A DNA stretch of 16,315 nucleotides from positions 1 to 16,315 of the forward strand of contig JAIVFH010000516.1 of assembly GCA_025765595.1 (NCBI GenBank), written 5' to 3'. A program made the translations under genes and the position numbers. This DNA is from Obelidium mucronatum. Taxonomy: Eukaryota; Chytridiomycota; Chytridiomycetes; Chytridiales; Chytriomycetaceae. The notes beneath the pieces were generated by a model. It was not told the origin of the DNA, searched no databases, and saw nothing but the letters and a program-made list of their open reading frames with translations. Positions 7,995 through 16,315 of this stretch are shown one piece after another (position 1 is the stretch's first letter; each line of letters begins with the position of its first letter).

Positions 7995-8137
7995 ACTTGA
8001 AATGAGAGGCCCAGAAAGTCTCCTGTTTTCATTGGTTCGACAAAGCAATGCTTCGATTGTGGTGGAACAGTGACATGATAGTTGTTGGAGGCGGCTGCTA
8101 GTTGCGATAGGAGGATTGTGAGAAGGAGAGCAATCAT
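6833..8137 (-). CDS. p24/GOLD cargo receptor 2 (TMED2/EMP24-like)
   Basis: Six minus-strand exons: 8137-7997, 7853-7818, 7552-7336, 7261-7154, 7035-6939, 6866-6833; 210 aa. Intron positions and phases match p24-1, and exons 2, 4 and 5 are exactly the same length in both (36, 108, 97 nt). Signal peptide MIALLLTILLSQLAAA, GOLD domain with C31 and C92, GPDEQRKQ linker, coiled coil 132-168 (KEINELTNAIQKVTDEQAYI), STNSRVLYWTFFEALIIASV helix. Reading on without a last intron gives VYITQLRCSPPLSVL and TAG at 6905, with no sorting motif. Splicing at GTTACG (6938) to CACACAG (ending 6867) gives VYITQFFNKTHRRLV, matching the FF...RRVV tail of TMED2, so I use it. Intron lengths differ greatly from p24-1: intron 2 is 265 nt with a GT-rich microsatellite, and intron 4 holds T47 on the plus strand. 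Divergent from ECTO-2 with 392 bp between starts. Confidence 0.9.
7051..7097. repeat. T47 homopolymer in p24-2 intron 4
   Basis: Forty-seven T on the plus strand, followed by gggttggggggg. On the sense strand this is an A-run close to the 3' splice site at 7036. Confidence 0.9.
7613..7696. repeat. GA then GT microsatellite in p24-2 intron 2
   Basis: A GA run at 7613-7624 is followed by imperfect TGTG repeats interrupted by AA and AT up to about 7696. The tract accounts for much of the difference between this 265-nt intron and the 62-nt homologous intron of p24-1. Confidence 0.8.
7962..7990. repeat. A29 homopolymer in p24-2 intron 1
   Basis: Twenty-nine A on the plus strand. On the sense strand it is a T-run beginning right after the GTAGAG donor at 7996. 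Confidence 0.9.
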
Positions 8138-8529
8138 TATTTTTGATGATAAATAATTGATAAATAATAAACTTAACAGACATTTAATATTTATTTTTGA
8201 ACATTTTTATTTTTCATATCAAAAACTCCATTTTAGTTTATTTTCGATGCGAGCCAGATCCTCTTAAGAGAAGCAACGCTGAAGTGCTACCTTTCTTGAT
8301 CTCTTTCCACTGTCCAGTGCGATGAAAACACCACACTTATGTTTAAAAAAAAAGTATACCGATTCACTTCTCCCTTTACAACCATCTTACAATAAAGACA
8401 CGTTTGTATAAGCTTGTCAATCTATTTCTGATTTGACGAATGGAATTTTTCATCAAAGTTGAATGAACAAAAAAAAAGTTCATTCCCAAAACCGAAAAAA
8501 AAAAGTAGTTTCAAGTTTCATTCCCAACA
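8138..8529. promoter_or_regulatory. Shared divergent upstream region of p24-2 and ECTO-2
   Basis: The two start codons face away from each other across 392 bp with no gene between. The p24-2 side has repeated GATAAATAAT-like A/T-rich stretches (about 8147-8170). The ECTO-2 side has two copies of TTCATTCCCAA at 8479-8489 and 8517-8527, the second ending just before the ATG, separated by A-runs. A bidirectional promoter is inference from layout. Confidence 0.5.
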
Positions 8530-10521
8530 ATGCATTTTGCAGCAACCAACTTGCTCCTGGTTCTGTCGATTCTGGAAGGAGCTGTTGCCTTTGATTGGAC
8601 GCTTTTGGGGCAAGGGAATGCATATACCTCCTTCATCTCAACGTTGGCAGTGCCACCACTTCCATCCCGACCTGCCAAGGGTGATGCGACTTATTTCTAT
8701 TGGCCTGGATTACAAACGAATTCCGCTGCTACAAACTATAACCCTATTGGATTCGGTAAAATACAATTGGGTTAAACAAAGGGGGGGCTTGGTGATTGTA
8801 GATTTAATCGAAAACATGCACCTTTTTCTAGGTGTACTACAACCAGTATTGACTTTCGGACCGGCATGCACGCCAAATCAGCCTGTCGGAGCCTCTCCGT
8901 ATCGGGGATGGTATGTTTCTGCGCAATACGTCAACCCAAATGGAACACAACCTGGTCATAAAGGATGCATGGGTGGGAATATGATGGATGTAGCGGCTGG
9001 AGACTCGCTGTTGATGACAATGGTTTTGCAAGGAAGTACGTGGGTGCAAACTGTGACTCGACAAGGGGTTCCTTGTTCAGGTTCGATAAATTTTTTTTTT
9101 GCTGTTGCTTTTGGACTTTTTGGGTTTGAATGCTGTTGGCTTACATTCAATCTATGTAAAGGTCCAGGAAGTGGAGTGAATTCTCCAAGTGGTTGTCAGG
9201 TGTCCTTCTCCATTGATATGATGGGGCAAGCGCAGAACCGTGCAGAGCTTGTCCTTGAACTGTACTACCAGGCTGTTGTTACCCATGATGTCTCATTCAC
9301 TGGAATCTCAATGACGATTTTGAATCCTGAACCGGCAAACAGCACTCGCTTTTGTACCCCGACTTCTCGACTCCAAAAGACAGAGACTTGCTCAGGCATG
9401 GTTTTGAGTGCGGATAAGAAAACTTGTACCATCCAGCAGTGCTTATTTACGGCCCCACCTCTTCGTAAGCTTTTTTTTTTTTTTTTGTTTGGGGGGGTCT
9501 GTTTTGGGGAATTCTGATTTTGATTTTGATTTCAGCTGTTACTCCACCTCCCGCTTCTGGTGTTATTTCCGGTGTCGATTCGAATGGTGCCCCGATTTCT
9601 CCAGACAGTGTCGTCGTTCCACATGTTCCACCACCAAGCGATCCTCCCAGCTCACTAAGCGGAGCCGACCCCAACACTGATGACCCAAGCAGCTCCATCG
9701 ATTCCGCCATAAGCAGCGAACAAAGCAGCAGTAGCAGTACGCAAACCCAAACAGGAACGACAGTGGGTGCATCAGGAAACGGAAGCAACAGAGGATCATC
9801 TGGTTCAGTAGCAGCAGTTCCACCAACGAATGCAGCCGGCACTTCCGCCACCAATAAAACACTGCTATTCGGAGGAATTGGTGCGGCCGCAGTTGTGGCT
9901 CTTGTGGCGGCTGGTATCTTTGTCTACAGATCCAAAACGATGGGCAATACGGTTACAGCGAGTGAAAGCATCAAAATTCATGAATTGGCAGTTTCATCGT
10001 CTTCTGCAAACAGTTACAACAACCGTGCAAAGATGTATGAAGATGGTGGTGATCAGACCACCAAAGAAGGCGATAACGCGCCAGTGTATATTCAAATGAA
10101 TAGTCAAGTCAGAGGAGAAATGGAATCATTGGGAGGAAGCACAGTAGTTGGGATGAGGAGTGGTGGTGGTGCCGGTGTTAGCAGCAATAATCGGGGAATG
10201 CAACAACATCAACTCGCCAGTTCGAATGCTGCTGGCCATGTAAATCACGTTTCTGAGATCCCTGTCATGATCTCTGTGAATAGTAGAGTATCTTCCTCGT
10301 CAAGGAGAGATAGTTTGATGGTGGGACGAGGTGCAAACACAACATCAGTTCCTGTGAATCCTGGGGATCGAAGGGTTTCCAGAGCTCTTGAAAATTCTGG
10401 GAACCGGAGGTTTAGCTCCGCTCCACAGGTTTCTGCTTCAGCGAATAGCAGGGGTGGTAGTGTGGATTTGAACCTGCGTATCTCTTCTTCGAGGAATGGA
10501 AGAGGACAAGATCACGAATAG
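8530..10521 (+). CDS. ECTO-2: type I membrane protein paralogous to ECTO-1
   Basis: Four exons, 8530-8755, 8832-9080, 9162-9464, 9536-10521, all joins in phase 1, give 587 aa. Signal peptide then AFDWTLLGQGN, the same ectodomain with WPGLQTN, GVLQPVLTFGPACTPNQP, WYVSAQYVNPNG and STWVQTVTR, the same eight Cys and the N-S-T sequon. The segment from QNRAELVLELYYQ to CLFTAP is almost identical to ECTO-1 in protein but widely different at silent sites. A Pro/Ser/Thr stalk leads to a membrane helix near 369-390 (LLFGGIGAAAVVALVAAGIF), then a tail of nearly 200 residues that is Ser/Asn/Gly-rich and aligns poorly with ECTO-1, sharing mainly scattered NSR/RR-S motifs. Intron 3 matches the single ECTO-1 intron in place and phase; introns 1 and 2 are absent from ECTO-1. 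Role unknown; conserved outside and variable inside suggests a shared ligand with different cytosolic partners. Confidence 0.88.
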
Positions 10522-10540
10522 ATACAAGAAAAAGAGCATC

Positions 10541-10546
10541 AATAAA
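10541..10546 (+). terminator. Poly(A) signal of ECTO-2
   Basis: AATAAA lies 20 bp after the ECTO-2 stop codon and about 90 bp before the ERG28 start. Confidence 0.5.
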
Positions 10547-10638
10547 AAACAAGAAGGCATTTGTGCATAACATAATCTTGTGGCTGGTTCAAGAACTTGT
10601 CTATTATTAATGGTCAAAACGATTGCCGATGTCAAAAA

Positions 10639-11252
10639 ATGTTCCCAGAAACAGGACTCGGAAAGTTCATTCTTTTCATTGGTGTTGCAGCCATCTACAA
10701 CTCAATTCAATGCTTTGTGCCAAAGATGAGATTGACACACAGGATCTTTGCCAGAAAGCCCAAGGAAGGTTCGATACAAGCTTTTCAATTGGTTTCTGAT
10801 CTAAAACAAGCACCATTACTGGGCAATTTAATAGCTACTTCTTTGGCTGCTAGGCAAATGGGGCTTTGGACATTCACGTCAGCTTTGATCCGTGTGTATG
10901 CAGCCTACAACTTGTCGAACCCAGCGTAATTGTTTCCTTTTCCCCACTGATCTCGTCGGAGTCATCTTTCTGAACATTTCTTCTGATTTTTGATCATTAG
11001 TGTGTACCAGCTTTGCATGTGGACCTATGGACTTGCTTGTTTTGCCTTCCTTGGAGAGGTCTTTATCCACAAAACTGCTCCACTGTCGTCCCCAGGAGTG
11101 TGGCCAGCTTTGATCTTTTCCAGTAAATATTCGATTGTTATTTAAATTGCATTCAAGTGTTTGGGAGCTGATTGATATTCTTGTTTCTTTTTTTTTTCCA
11201 AGGTTGTGGCCTGTCGTACATGGCCTTGTACTACGATTCTTATGTCCTTTGA
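10639..11252 (+). CDS. ERG28: Ergosterol biosynthesis scaffold protein Erg28
   Basis: Exons 10639-10925, 11001-11122 and 11203-11252 give 152 aa, close to the usual 140-150. Erg28 is an ER membrane scaffold that holds the sterol C-4 demethylation enzymes (Erg25, Erg26, Erg27) together. Visible family features: first helix KFILFIGVAAIYNSIQCF, charged segment RIFARKP, the signature TSLAARQMGLWTFTSALIRVYAAYNL, then YQLCMWTYGLACFAFLGEVF and a last helix segment. The frame stays open upstream to 10597, but ATG 10639 is the first in-frame methionine and is followed directly by the first hydrophobic segment. Splice phases 2 and 1 are consistent. It lies 117 bp after ECTO-2 on the same strand and 108 bp before the APRT gene. 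Confidence 0.93.
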
Positions 11253-11360
11253 ATGTTCTGACCTGCCCTTTCCTTGCTCTTTTTCTGTTGTTGACAAAGT
11301 AATGGAATAGAACAAAGTTATTCTTCATTTGTGTTTATTTTTATTATTTACTTTTCCAAA

Positions 11361-12573
11361 ATGAGTGACGTTGCCTACATCAAGTCCAAGCTCCGAGGTT
11401 TGTGTCAGAGTGGGAACGATTTGTTTTGTTGCTGCTATTTATAAGATTGCCGATCGAAAGATTGGAACATCGAGGTGGTGGTGGTGTACAGCACTTTTGA
11501 TCTAACCCTCGTTTCAACATACAGCGATCCCTGATTTCCCAAAGAAGGTTCGCAATCTTGCCTTAAATTCTGCATTTCAAAACATGTATGGCCATGAGGA
11601 GAATGGTGGGACCGAAAGCTTCTGGAGATCATATATTGCTCACCAAAGCTTGTATCATTGACGTCGAATCTTTTGAGGGTACATTTAAATCTGGCATTTG
11701 GCCACCGAAATAGCAAATCGAGGAAGCAGATGAACAGCCGATACAATGGACATCATATTGCAGCCAAGGCCATGCAATTTTTCTCACTTGCCCGCCCCAA
11801 ACTCTGTTGGTTGCTTGTTAAATGCTAACCCAACTCACAAACTCTACCCACCCTACAATATCGCAATCGCAGGGAATTGTATTCCAAGGTATCGAATTGG
11901 GAATCCATAAAACAAGCATTTTTTTTCTCTAAACGAACCAATAACTATCCCCAGACATTTTCGGAATCTTCCAGGACCCACTTGCTGTTGAGGTGAGATA
12001 TATCTTCATTTTGTAGAAAACGAAATGCTGAAAGTGGATTTTAAAAATGTTTGTCCACACATTTTGTTACAGATGCTCACCACTCACATTGTCAACCAAC
12101 TCATCAGTTCCAACCTCGGAAAGATTGATGTGATTGTTGGATTGGATGCGCGTGGATTCCTTCTTGGACCCATCATTGCTCTTCGTTTGGGAGCTGCCTT
12201 TGTTCCTGTTCGTAAGGCTGGAAAGCTCCCAGGAGCCACCACCCAGGTTGCTTACACCAAGGAATACGGAGTAAGTTTACATGGTTTTCGTTAGTGAATT
12301 GTAAAACCCTGTTTGCTGATTGAAACTACTGACAAAAAAAATGTAAAGACGGATTACTTTGAGATGCAAGAGGGAGCCATCAAGGCTGGACAAAAAGTTG
12401 TCATTTTGGATGACTTGATTGCTACTGGAGGAAGTGCCAAGGCTGCTGGAGAATTGGTTGCCAAGAACGGTGGAAAGACTGTGGAATACGTCTTCTTCAT
12501 TGAGCTCAGCTTCTTGAAGGGTCGTGACGTTTTGGATGCCCCAACTTACGCCGTTATGACTTTCGATGATTAA
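11361..12573 (+). CDS. APT1: Adenine phosphoribosyltransferase
   Basis: Six exons, 11361-11397, 11525-11547, 11873-11888, 11955-11992, 12073-12270, 12349-12573, give 178 aa, the normal APRT length. The enzyme joins adenine and PRPP to make AMP in purine salvage in the cytosol. The first four exons are tiny (37, 23, 16, 38 nt) but assemble in phase into the conserved start [20 protein letters not shown]. Then come [20 protein letters not shown], the flexible-loop region [22 protein letters not shown], and the PRPP-binding loop [14 protein letters not shown] (121-134) with its paired Asp. Intron 2 is 325 nt, the longest seen here, with no conserved APRT residues missing and no RNA motif I recognise. 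Donors at the small exons are weak (GTTTGT, GTTCGC, GTATCG). Confidence 0.93.
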
Positions 12574-12590
12574 AGAACATACGTTACTGT

Positions 12591-12618
12591 TGTTATGAAT
12601 AAACTGTTATGAATAAAC
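12591..12618 (+). terminator. Duplicated poly(A) signal downstream of APRT
   Basis: A perfect 14-bp tandem repeat, TGTTATGAATAAAC twice (12591-12604, 12605-12618), places two AATAAA hexamers 14 bp apart, about 20-40 bp after the APRT stop and just before TAP42. Confidence 0.75.
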
Positions 12619-12652
12619 TGTTTACTCAAAAAAAAGTAGTAAATAAATACAA

Positions 12653-14303
12653 ATGGACTCTGATTCATCGCTGTCGTCGCAGTTTGAAAAGGCCCAGCGA
12701 GTCTTTAACGAAATCGAAGAATCTGACTTGGGATGCTCGTGCGATGAGTATCAGGTTCGTCCTAATGCAAGACACTGCTTCTTGAAGTTCTACAACATAC
12801 CCTTCAACACCAGACAAAACTACATGGATGCATTGCTCTACTATCTACTTGTGCAGTAATGGTCCGTCAGTTGGGCATCTTTTCGTCGAACGAGACTATC
12901 AAGGATTTGAATACATTGGATCTGAGGTAGTTTGGTTATAATGCTGCTCTTCGGCTGCTGCGGCTTGTGTGGAAAGCCTATTTAACCAAACTTCAAATAA
13001 CATAGGTTCCTCCTTATTGATTTCTATTTGGGAGTGTTGGCATTGAAACGGACAGCCATTACTCCCCCAACTCCCTCGTCTTTGCAAGAATCAACCGCCC
13101 TCACAACAACTTTATCATCGTCATCTTCAAATACACAATCCTCAACTCGCAGCCCGTCATCGAGATACAATGAACGTTTAGCTATTGTGAAGGACGGAAT
13201 GGTAACTGGCTTGACAAGAGTGTTGGTGACAACCAAATAACCGATATTTTATCCTCCACTCCACCCACCCAGTCCTTCTTTGACACATTCTTGTTTTCCC
13301 TGGAAATGCATGAAGCATTGGGCGAAGACGACAAGAGATACGTTTTGGATCCCAAAGCCGCATTCACGATGCCAAAAGATCCTGCTCTCTTGCGAGGAGA
13401 GAAAATCCAGCGATTCAAGAGAGAGCGCGCGTTGAAGGAAAAGTTGAGAGTATTGCAGGCGGCTGTGGATGAGGCCAGAAAGGACTCGGGGGAAAAGAAA
13501 AGCAGCAGTGGGAATAACAAAATTGGAAGCGGAGAAGTTGGTTTGTCTTCATTTCTCTCTCTCGCTCTCTGCTCCTTCTACTGTTTTTGCTTCAACTGAA
13601 CCTCCAAAACAAAACAAAAAAACAGATGACTTTGATCCTGAACTCCGAGATGACGATTTATATCGGGAATTAATGATGACGACAATCGAATTATGCGTAC
13701 AAAGGTCTGTGGACGAAATGAGAAGCGCCAAAGATGAGATTGATATGCTGGAGCAAATTGCTGTGATGGAGGCAGCTCGGGCACCACAACAACATAGTTC
13801 AGGATCGAAAGGATCCGACATGGATGCAAGATTGGACGATTTAAGTCAGTTGAGAATTAAGCCTGACACACTATTGACCAAGGAGGGAAAGGTGTGGTTT
13901 TTTTTTTTCCTTGGAAGTTTGGCGGATTCAAACAAAAATCTCTCTCCTTTTAGCCTCGTCAACCATTCATGATCACCAACACCAGCAAGCGTGAAGAGTT
14001 TCAAAAGGGTGTGTTCAGACCAGGTCACAACTTGCCTACAATGACTGTTGACGAATTTTTGGAGAATGAATTTGCTCGAGGAAATGTTATCACTGGAGGA
14101 GGGTATGTATTCTATGCGTGTTGGCCCTCAACAAAATTTTTGACTCTAAATACTCTTTACCTTCCAGCAAAATGCCAGAAAAAGTCGTCAAAGAAGATTT
14201 GGGAGAAGAGGCTGACGATTTAGAAACTTTCAAGGCACGTGCATGGGATGATTACAAGGATGCCAATCCAAAGGGTTGGGGGAACAGAATGAACAAGGGG
14301 TGA
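12653..14303 (+). CDS. TAP42: TAP42/IGBP1 (alpha4), PP2A-type phosphatase-associated protein
   Basis: Seven exons, 12653-12754, 12814-12926, 13006-13201, 13273-13540, 13626-13891, 13954-14102, 14168-14303, give 409 aa. Tap42/alpha4 binds catalytic subunits of PP2A, PP4 and PP6 in the cytosol and works in TOR signalling. The N-terminal helical part shows VRQLGIFSSNETIKDLNTLD and RFLLIDFYLGVLAL. The phosphatase-binding region is EKIQRFKRERALKEKL (from 180), with the Arg/Lys pair at positions used by the family. The C-terminal part has REEFQKGVFRPGHNLPTMTV (328-347) followed by DEFLE, then GNVITGGG and the ending DDYKDANPKGWGNRMNKG. A Ser/Thr-rich insert near residues 90-117 makes it longer than the yeast and human proteins. 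Frame-closing stops (12857, 13238) fall inside introns. It converges with VPS51, with 41 bp between stops. Confidence 0.93.
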
Positions 14304-14344
14304 TATTAAAAAAAATAAACCAATCCAAAAAAAAAATGAGTCCA
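14304..14344. terminator. Shared 3' region of TAP42 and VPS51
   Basis: Only 41 bp separate the two convergent stop codons. The stretch has AATAAA for TAP42 at 14314-14319 and A-runs on both sides, so the 3' UTRs must overlap. Confidence 0.6.
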
Positions 14345-16315
14345 TCAGAATGTATCCGTCGCCATCGGGCCTCCTCCTCCCCCACCGACTATCTCATCAA
14401 TCACGTCGCGTCCCAACATAATCGGATCAATACATCGTCTCATTCCACTTGTGACCATTTCTTCCGCTAAAGCATTCAACAACCCATCCTCACTGGTCAT
14501 TCCAAAACTCCCTTGAGAGAGCATCTTTTTCAACACGGCACTATCCACTTGTACTTGATGAAGCCCTAGAGATCCAAGAGTCTGAAGACGAATCTTCTCA
14601 ACGTAACACTAAAAAAAAGGTGTATTTCAACAACCTCAAATTTTGAGAATATTGCTGATAAAAAAAAGTCAAAAAAAACCTTCACGACAATCCTGAGAAT
14701 AGACGATAAAATGCCTTCCCTCGTCATTTCCACATTTTTAAAGTAACTGGCGCGATCTTGGAACATGAGATCAATGTTATCAAGAATCGCGTCAAACTTG
14801 CCACCGCCACCACCACCACCACCGCTGCTGCTGCTGGCAGCGAAACCTCCACTTGATGCCACCGCACTCGGTCGTTTCGATAAACCTCCAATGTGAGGAC
14901 TTCCGGTTCCTGAGTTGTTTGTGGGGAATATACTACTGCTACCAGACTTTGCAAACTTTCCAGTCATGTTTCTGTTTGGCGAGGTGGATGCCGGGTTAAT
15001 GGATAGAGTTGGTGCGGCTTGTTTCCGATCTTTGAAAAAAAAGATGCAACTGTTTATAAACGATGACGTATCCAGTAGCCATACCTCTTCTTTCTCCTTC
15101 ATCATCATAAACCAATCTCAATTGAGCATCAATCCCAGAAATCTGACCAAGAACTCCAACACTCCACGCCTCGGCAACAATAGCCTTCTTTGCACCACCC
15201 GCATTACTCGAATCCAGATCCGCTGTCTGCATCCAATCCCCTTCCTTCACATACCGTCGCACATTTCCACACAATTCCAACGTGGATATCGATACAAACC
15301 GAAGCGCAAGACTCTGTGCAATCGCTTTCCACTGGATCCCGACATTCTTGCCCCGTTTCAAGACGCCTTGGTTTCGTGGATCCAAGTCGCTCTGCTCTTT
15401 CGCGGCGGCGGCGTCTCCGGGAGTATTGGAGTTGGCTCGGCGGGCATAGGATACACCCGATGTGGCGGACGGGACTGTACCCCCGCCTGCTGTGACAATC
15501 AAGAGTTTGTTGTTGTTGGTGTTTCGTTGGGATTTGGAGTCCTGTGTTGATGTTCCAGCCCCTCCTCCGCTGCCATTCGTGTTTCGAGATTTGAGCACCG
15601 TTGTGGTGAACGTAAAAAACAGGGAGTCGATCAGAGATGACGAAAGCGATAACGCTGAGCGGGACATTATAAGCAGGAGCAGAGTCGGAGGTGGTTGTGG
15701 AGTTGGTGTGTATTCCTGGCCACTGACGACTTTCAGATCTGATCCCAGACCCGCCCAGAAGCCTTCAAAGCATTCTGTTAATAATGTCAAGATCCCTTCT
15801 ACTCCAGTAATTGTGTGTGAATTGGAAACGAATCCTAGCCTTTCATCGACAAACTTTTCGAGTAAGGGGAAGGCTTTGGTTAATATCCCTTGCTTTAATA
15901 CTGCGTTTGCTTGTTCTAAAACTGTTTTGGAGCTGATTCCAGGCGTTTCTATTTTACGGAGCTCATCTGTCGGAATAGACAAACAATTGCACTGTATTAG
16001 CACATAACTAAAGAAAAAAGTAAATCAAGAGTCGAACCCATGTAAGCTCGTTTGGCTGCTCCGAATGCAGTATCGTTGACATTTTTGATGTAATCGATAG
16101 CATAGTTCCGCACTCGCTCCGTAATATTCAAAAATAACGTGAGGCCTCGTAGCGGGATAATGTCTCGATTAATTGCATCAAATACATGAATGAAAGGTGT
16201 CGCAGTGTAGGACCAAACATCTATCTACTTCCATTGTTAATTCCACCCTTGATCAGCTTATTATTGCTGTTTCAAAGTCTCACCGGAACGGATACCATTA
16301 ACCCAACTTGATCAA
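14345..16315 (-). CDS. VPS51: VPS51, GARP/EARP tethering subunit (C-terminal part; continues past the right edge)
   Basis: Minus-strand exons 16306-16284 (tentative), 16220-16038, 15966-15085, 15029-14680 and 14608-14345 join in phase; the N-terminus is outside the window. Vps51 is a subunit of the GARP complex, which tethers endosome-derived vesicles at the trans-Golgi, and of the related EARP complex. The family's C-terminal signature is clear: FDAILDNIDLMFQDRASYF, EKIRLQTLGSLGLHQVQVDS, then LLNALAEEMVTSGMRRCIDP and the final VIDEIVGGG region. Upstream there is an extended helical part (FDAINRDIIPLRGLTLFLNI, LLEKFVDERLGFVSNSH). Between these are low-complexity inserts, notably a Ser/Gly run encoded by GCT/CCACC repeats near 14800-14836. 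In-frame TGA at the extreme right edge is explained by a possible acceptor ending at 16307, which I could not verify. Confidence 0.85.
14800..14836. repeat. Trinucleotide tract encoding Ser/Gly run in VPS51
   Basis: Plus-strand CCACCACC and GCTGCTGCT repeats read on the minus strand as a run of Ser followed by Gly codons, inside a poorly conserved linker. Confidence 0.75.

Noticed and set aside
7806..8000. Plus-strand 64-codon Lys-rich frame
   Set aside because: It is antisense to p24-2 exon 2 and intron 1 and is built from A-runs.
11435..11746. Minus-strand 103-codon frame across APRT introns
   Set aside because: It overlaps an APRT exon, has no recognisable features, and introns here are expected to hold chance frames of this size.
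14915..16007. Plus-strand frames of 211 and 181 codons antisense to VPS51
   Set aside because: The minus strand carries conserved VPS51 segments with splice sites; the plus frames are shadows without family features.

Overview
The window is dense nuclear DNA from a zoosporic (chytrid-like) fungus. The evidence is many short GT-AG introns (about 47-145 nt, with two longer ones), intergenic gaps often under 120 bp, AATAAA signals, long A/T homopolymers confined to introns and flanks, and a mix of fungal housekeeping genes (ERG28, TAP42, VPS51, APRT) with a SWEET transporter and a multi-pass membrane protein of a type I associate with chytrids. The organism call is inference; the gene structures below were read by hand from splice sites, reading phase and protein-family fit.

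Layout, left to right. (1) 1-1083 (+): 3' part of a seven-transmembrane-like protein. (2) 1340-1729 (-): C-terminal exon of a Thr-rich protein with a Cys motif resembling carbohydrate-binding modules; its 5' end is unresolved. (3) 1932-3224 (-): six-exon SWEET sugar transporter. (4) 3503-5532 (-): single-pass membrane protein 'ECTO-1' (my label) with a conserved Cys-containing ectodomain and a long Ser/Arg-rich tail. (5) 5567-6551 (-) and 6833-8137 (-): two tandem p24/GOLD cargo-receptor genes of parallel six-exon structure, each ending in a tiny last exon that carries the FF-plus-basic sorting tail. (6) 8530-10521 (+): 'ECTO-2', paralogue of ECTO-1 in the opposite orientation. (7) 10639-11252 (+): ERG28. 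(8) 11361-12573 (+): adenine phosphoribosyltransferase. (9) 12653-14303 (+): TAP42/IGBP1. (10) 14345 to the right edge (-): VPS51, incomplete.

The notable part is 3.5-10.5 kb: two copies of a pair made of a p24 cargo receptor and a type I membrane protein. In copy 1 the two genes are head to tail with 34 bp between p24 stop and ECTO-1 start. In copy 2 they are divergent around a 392-bp shared upstream region. Both arrangements could couple expression, and p24 proteins are known to load membrane cargo into COPII/COPI vesicles, so a dedicated cargo/receptor partnership is a reasonable hypothesis. The first exon of ECTO-1 is also strikingly GC-rich and lacks two introns present in ECTO-2, so part of that gene has a different history from its surroundings.
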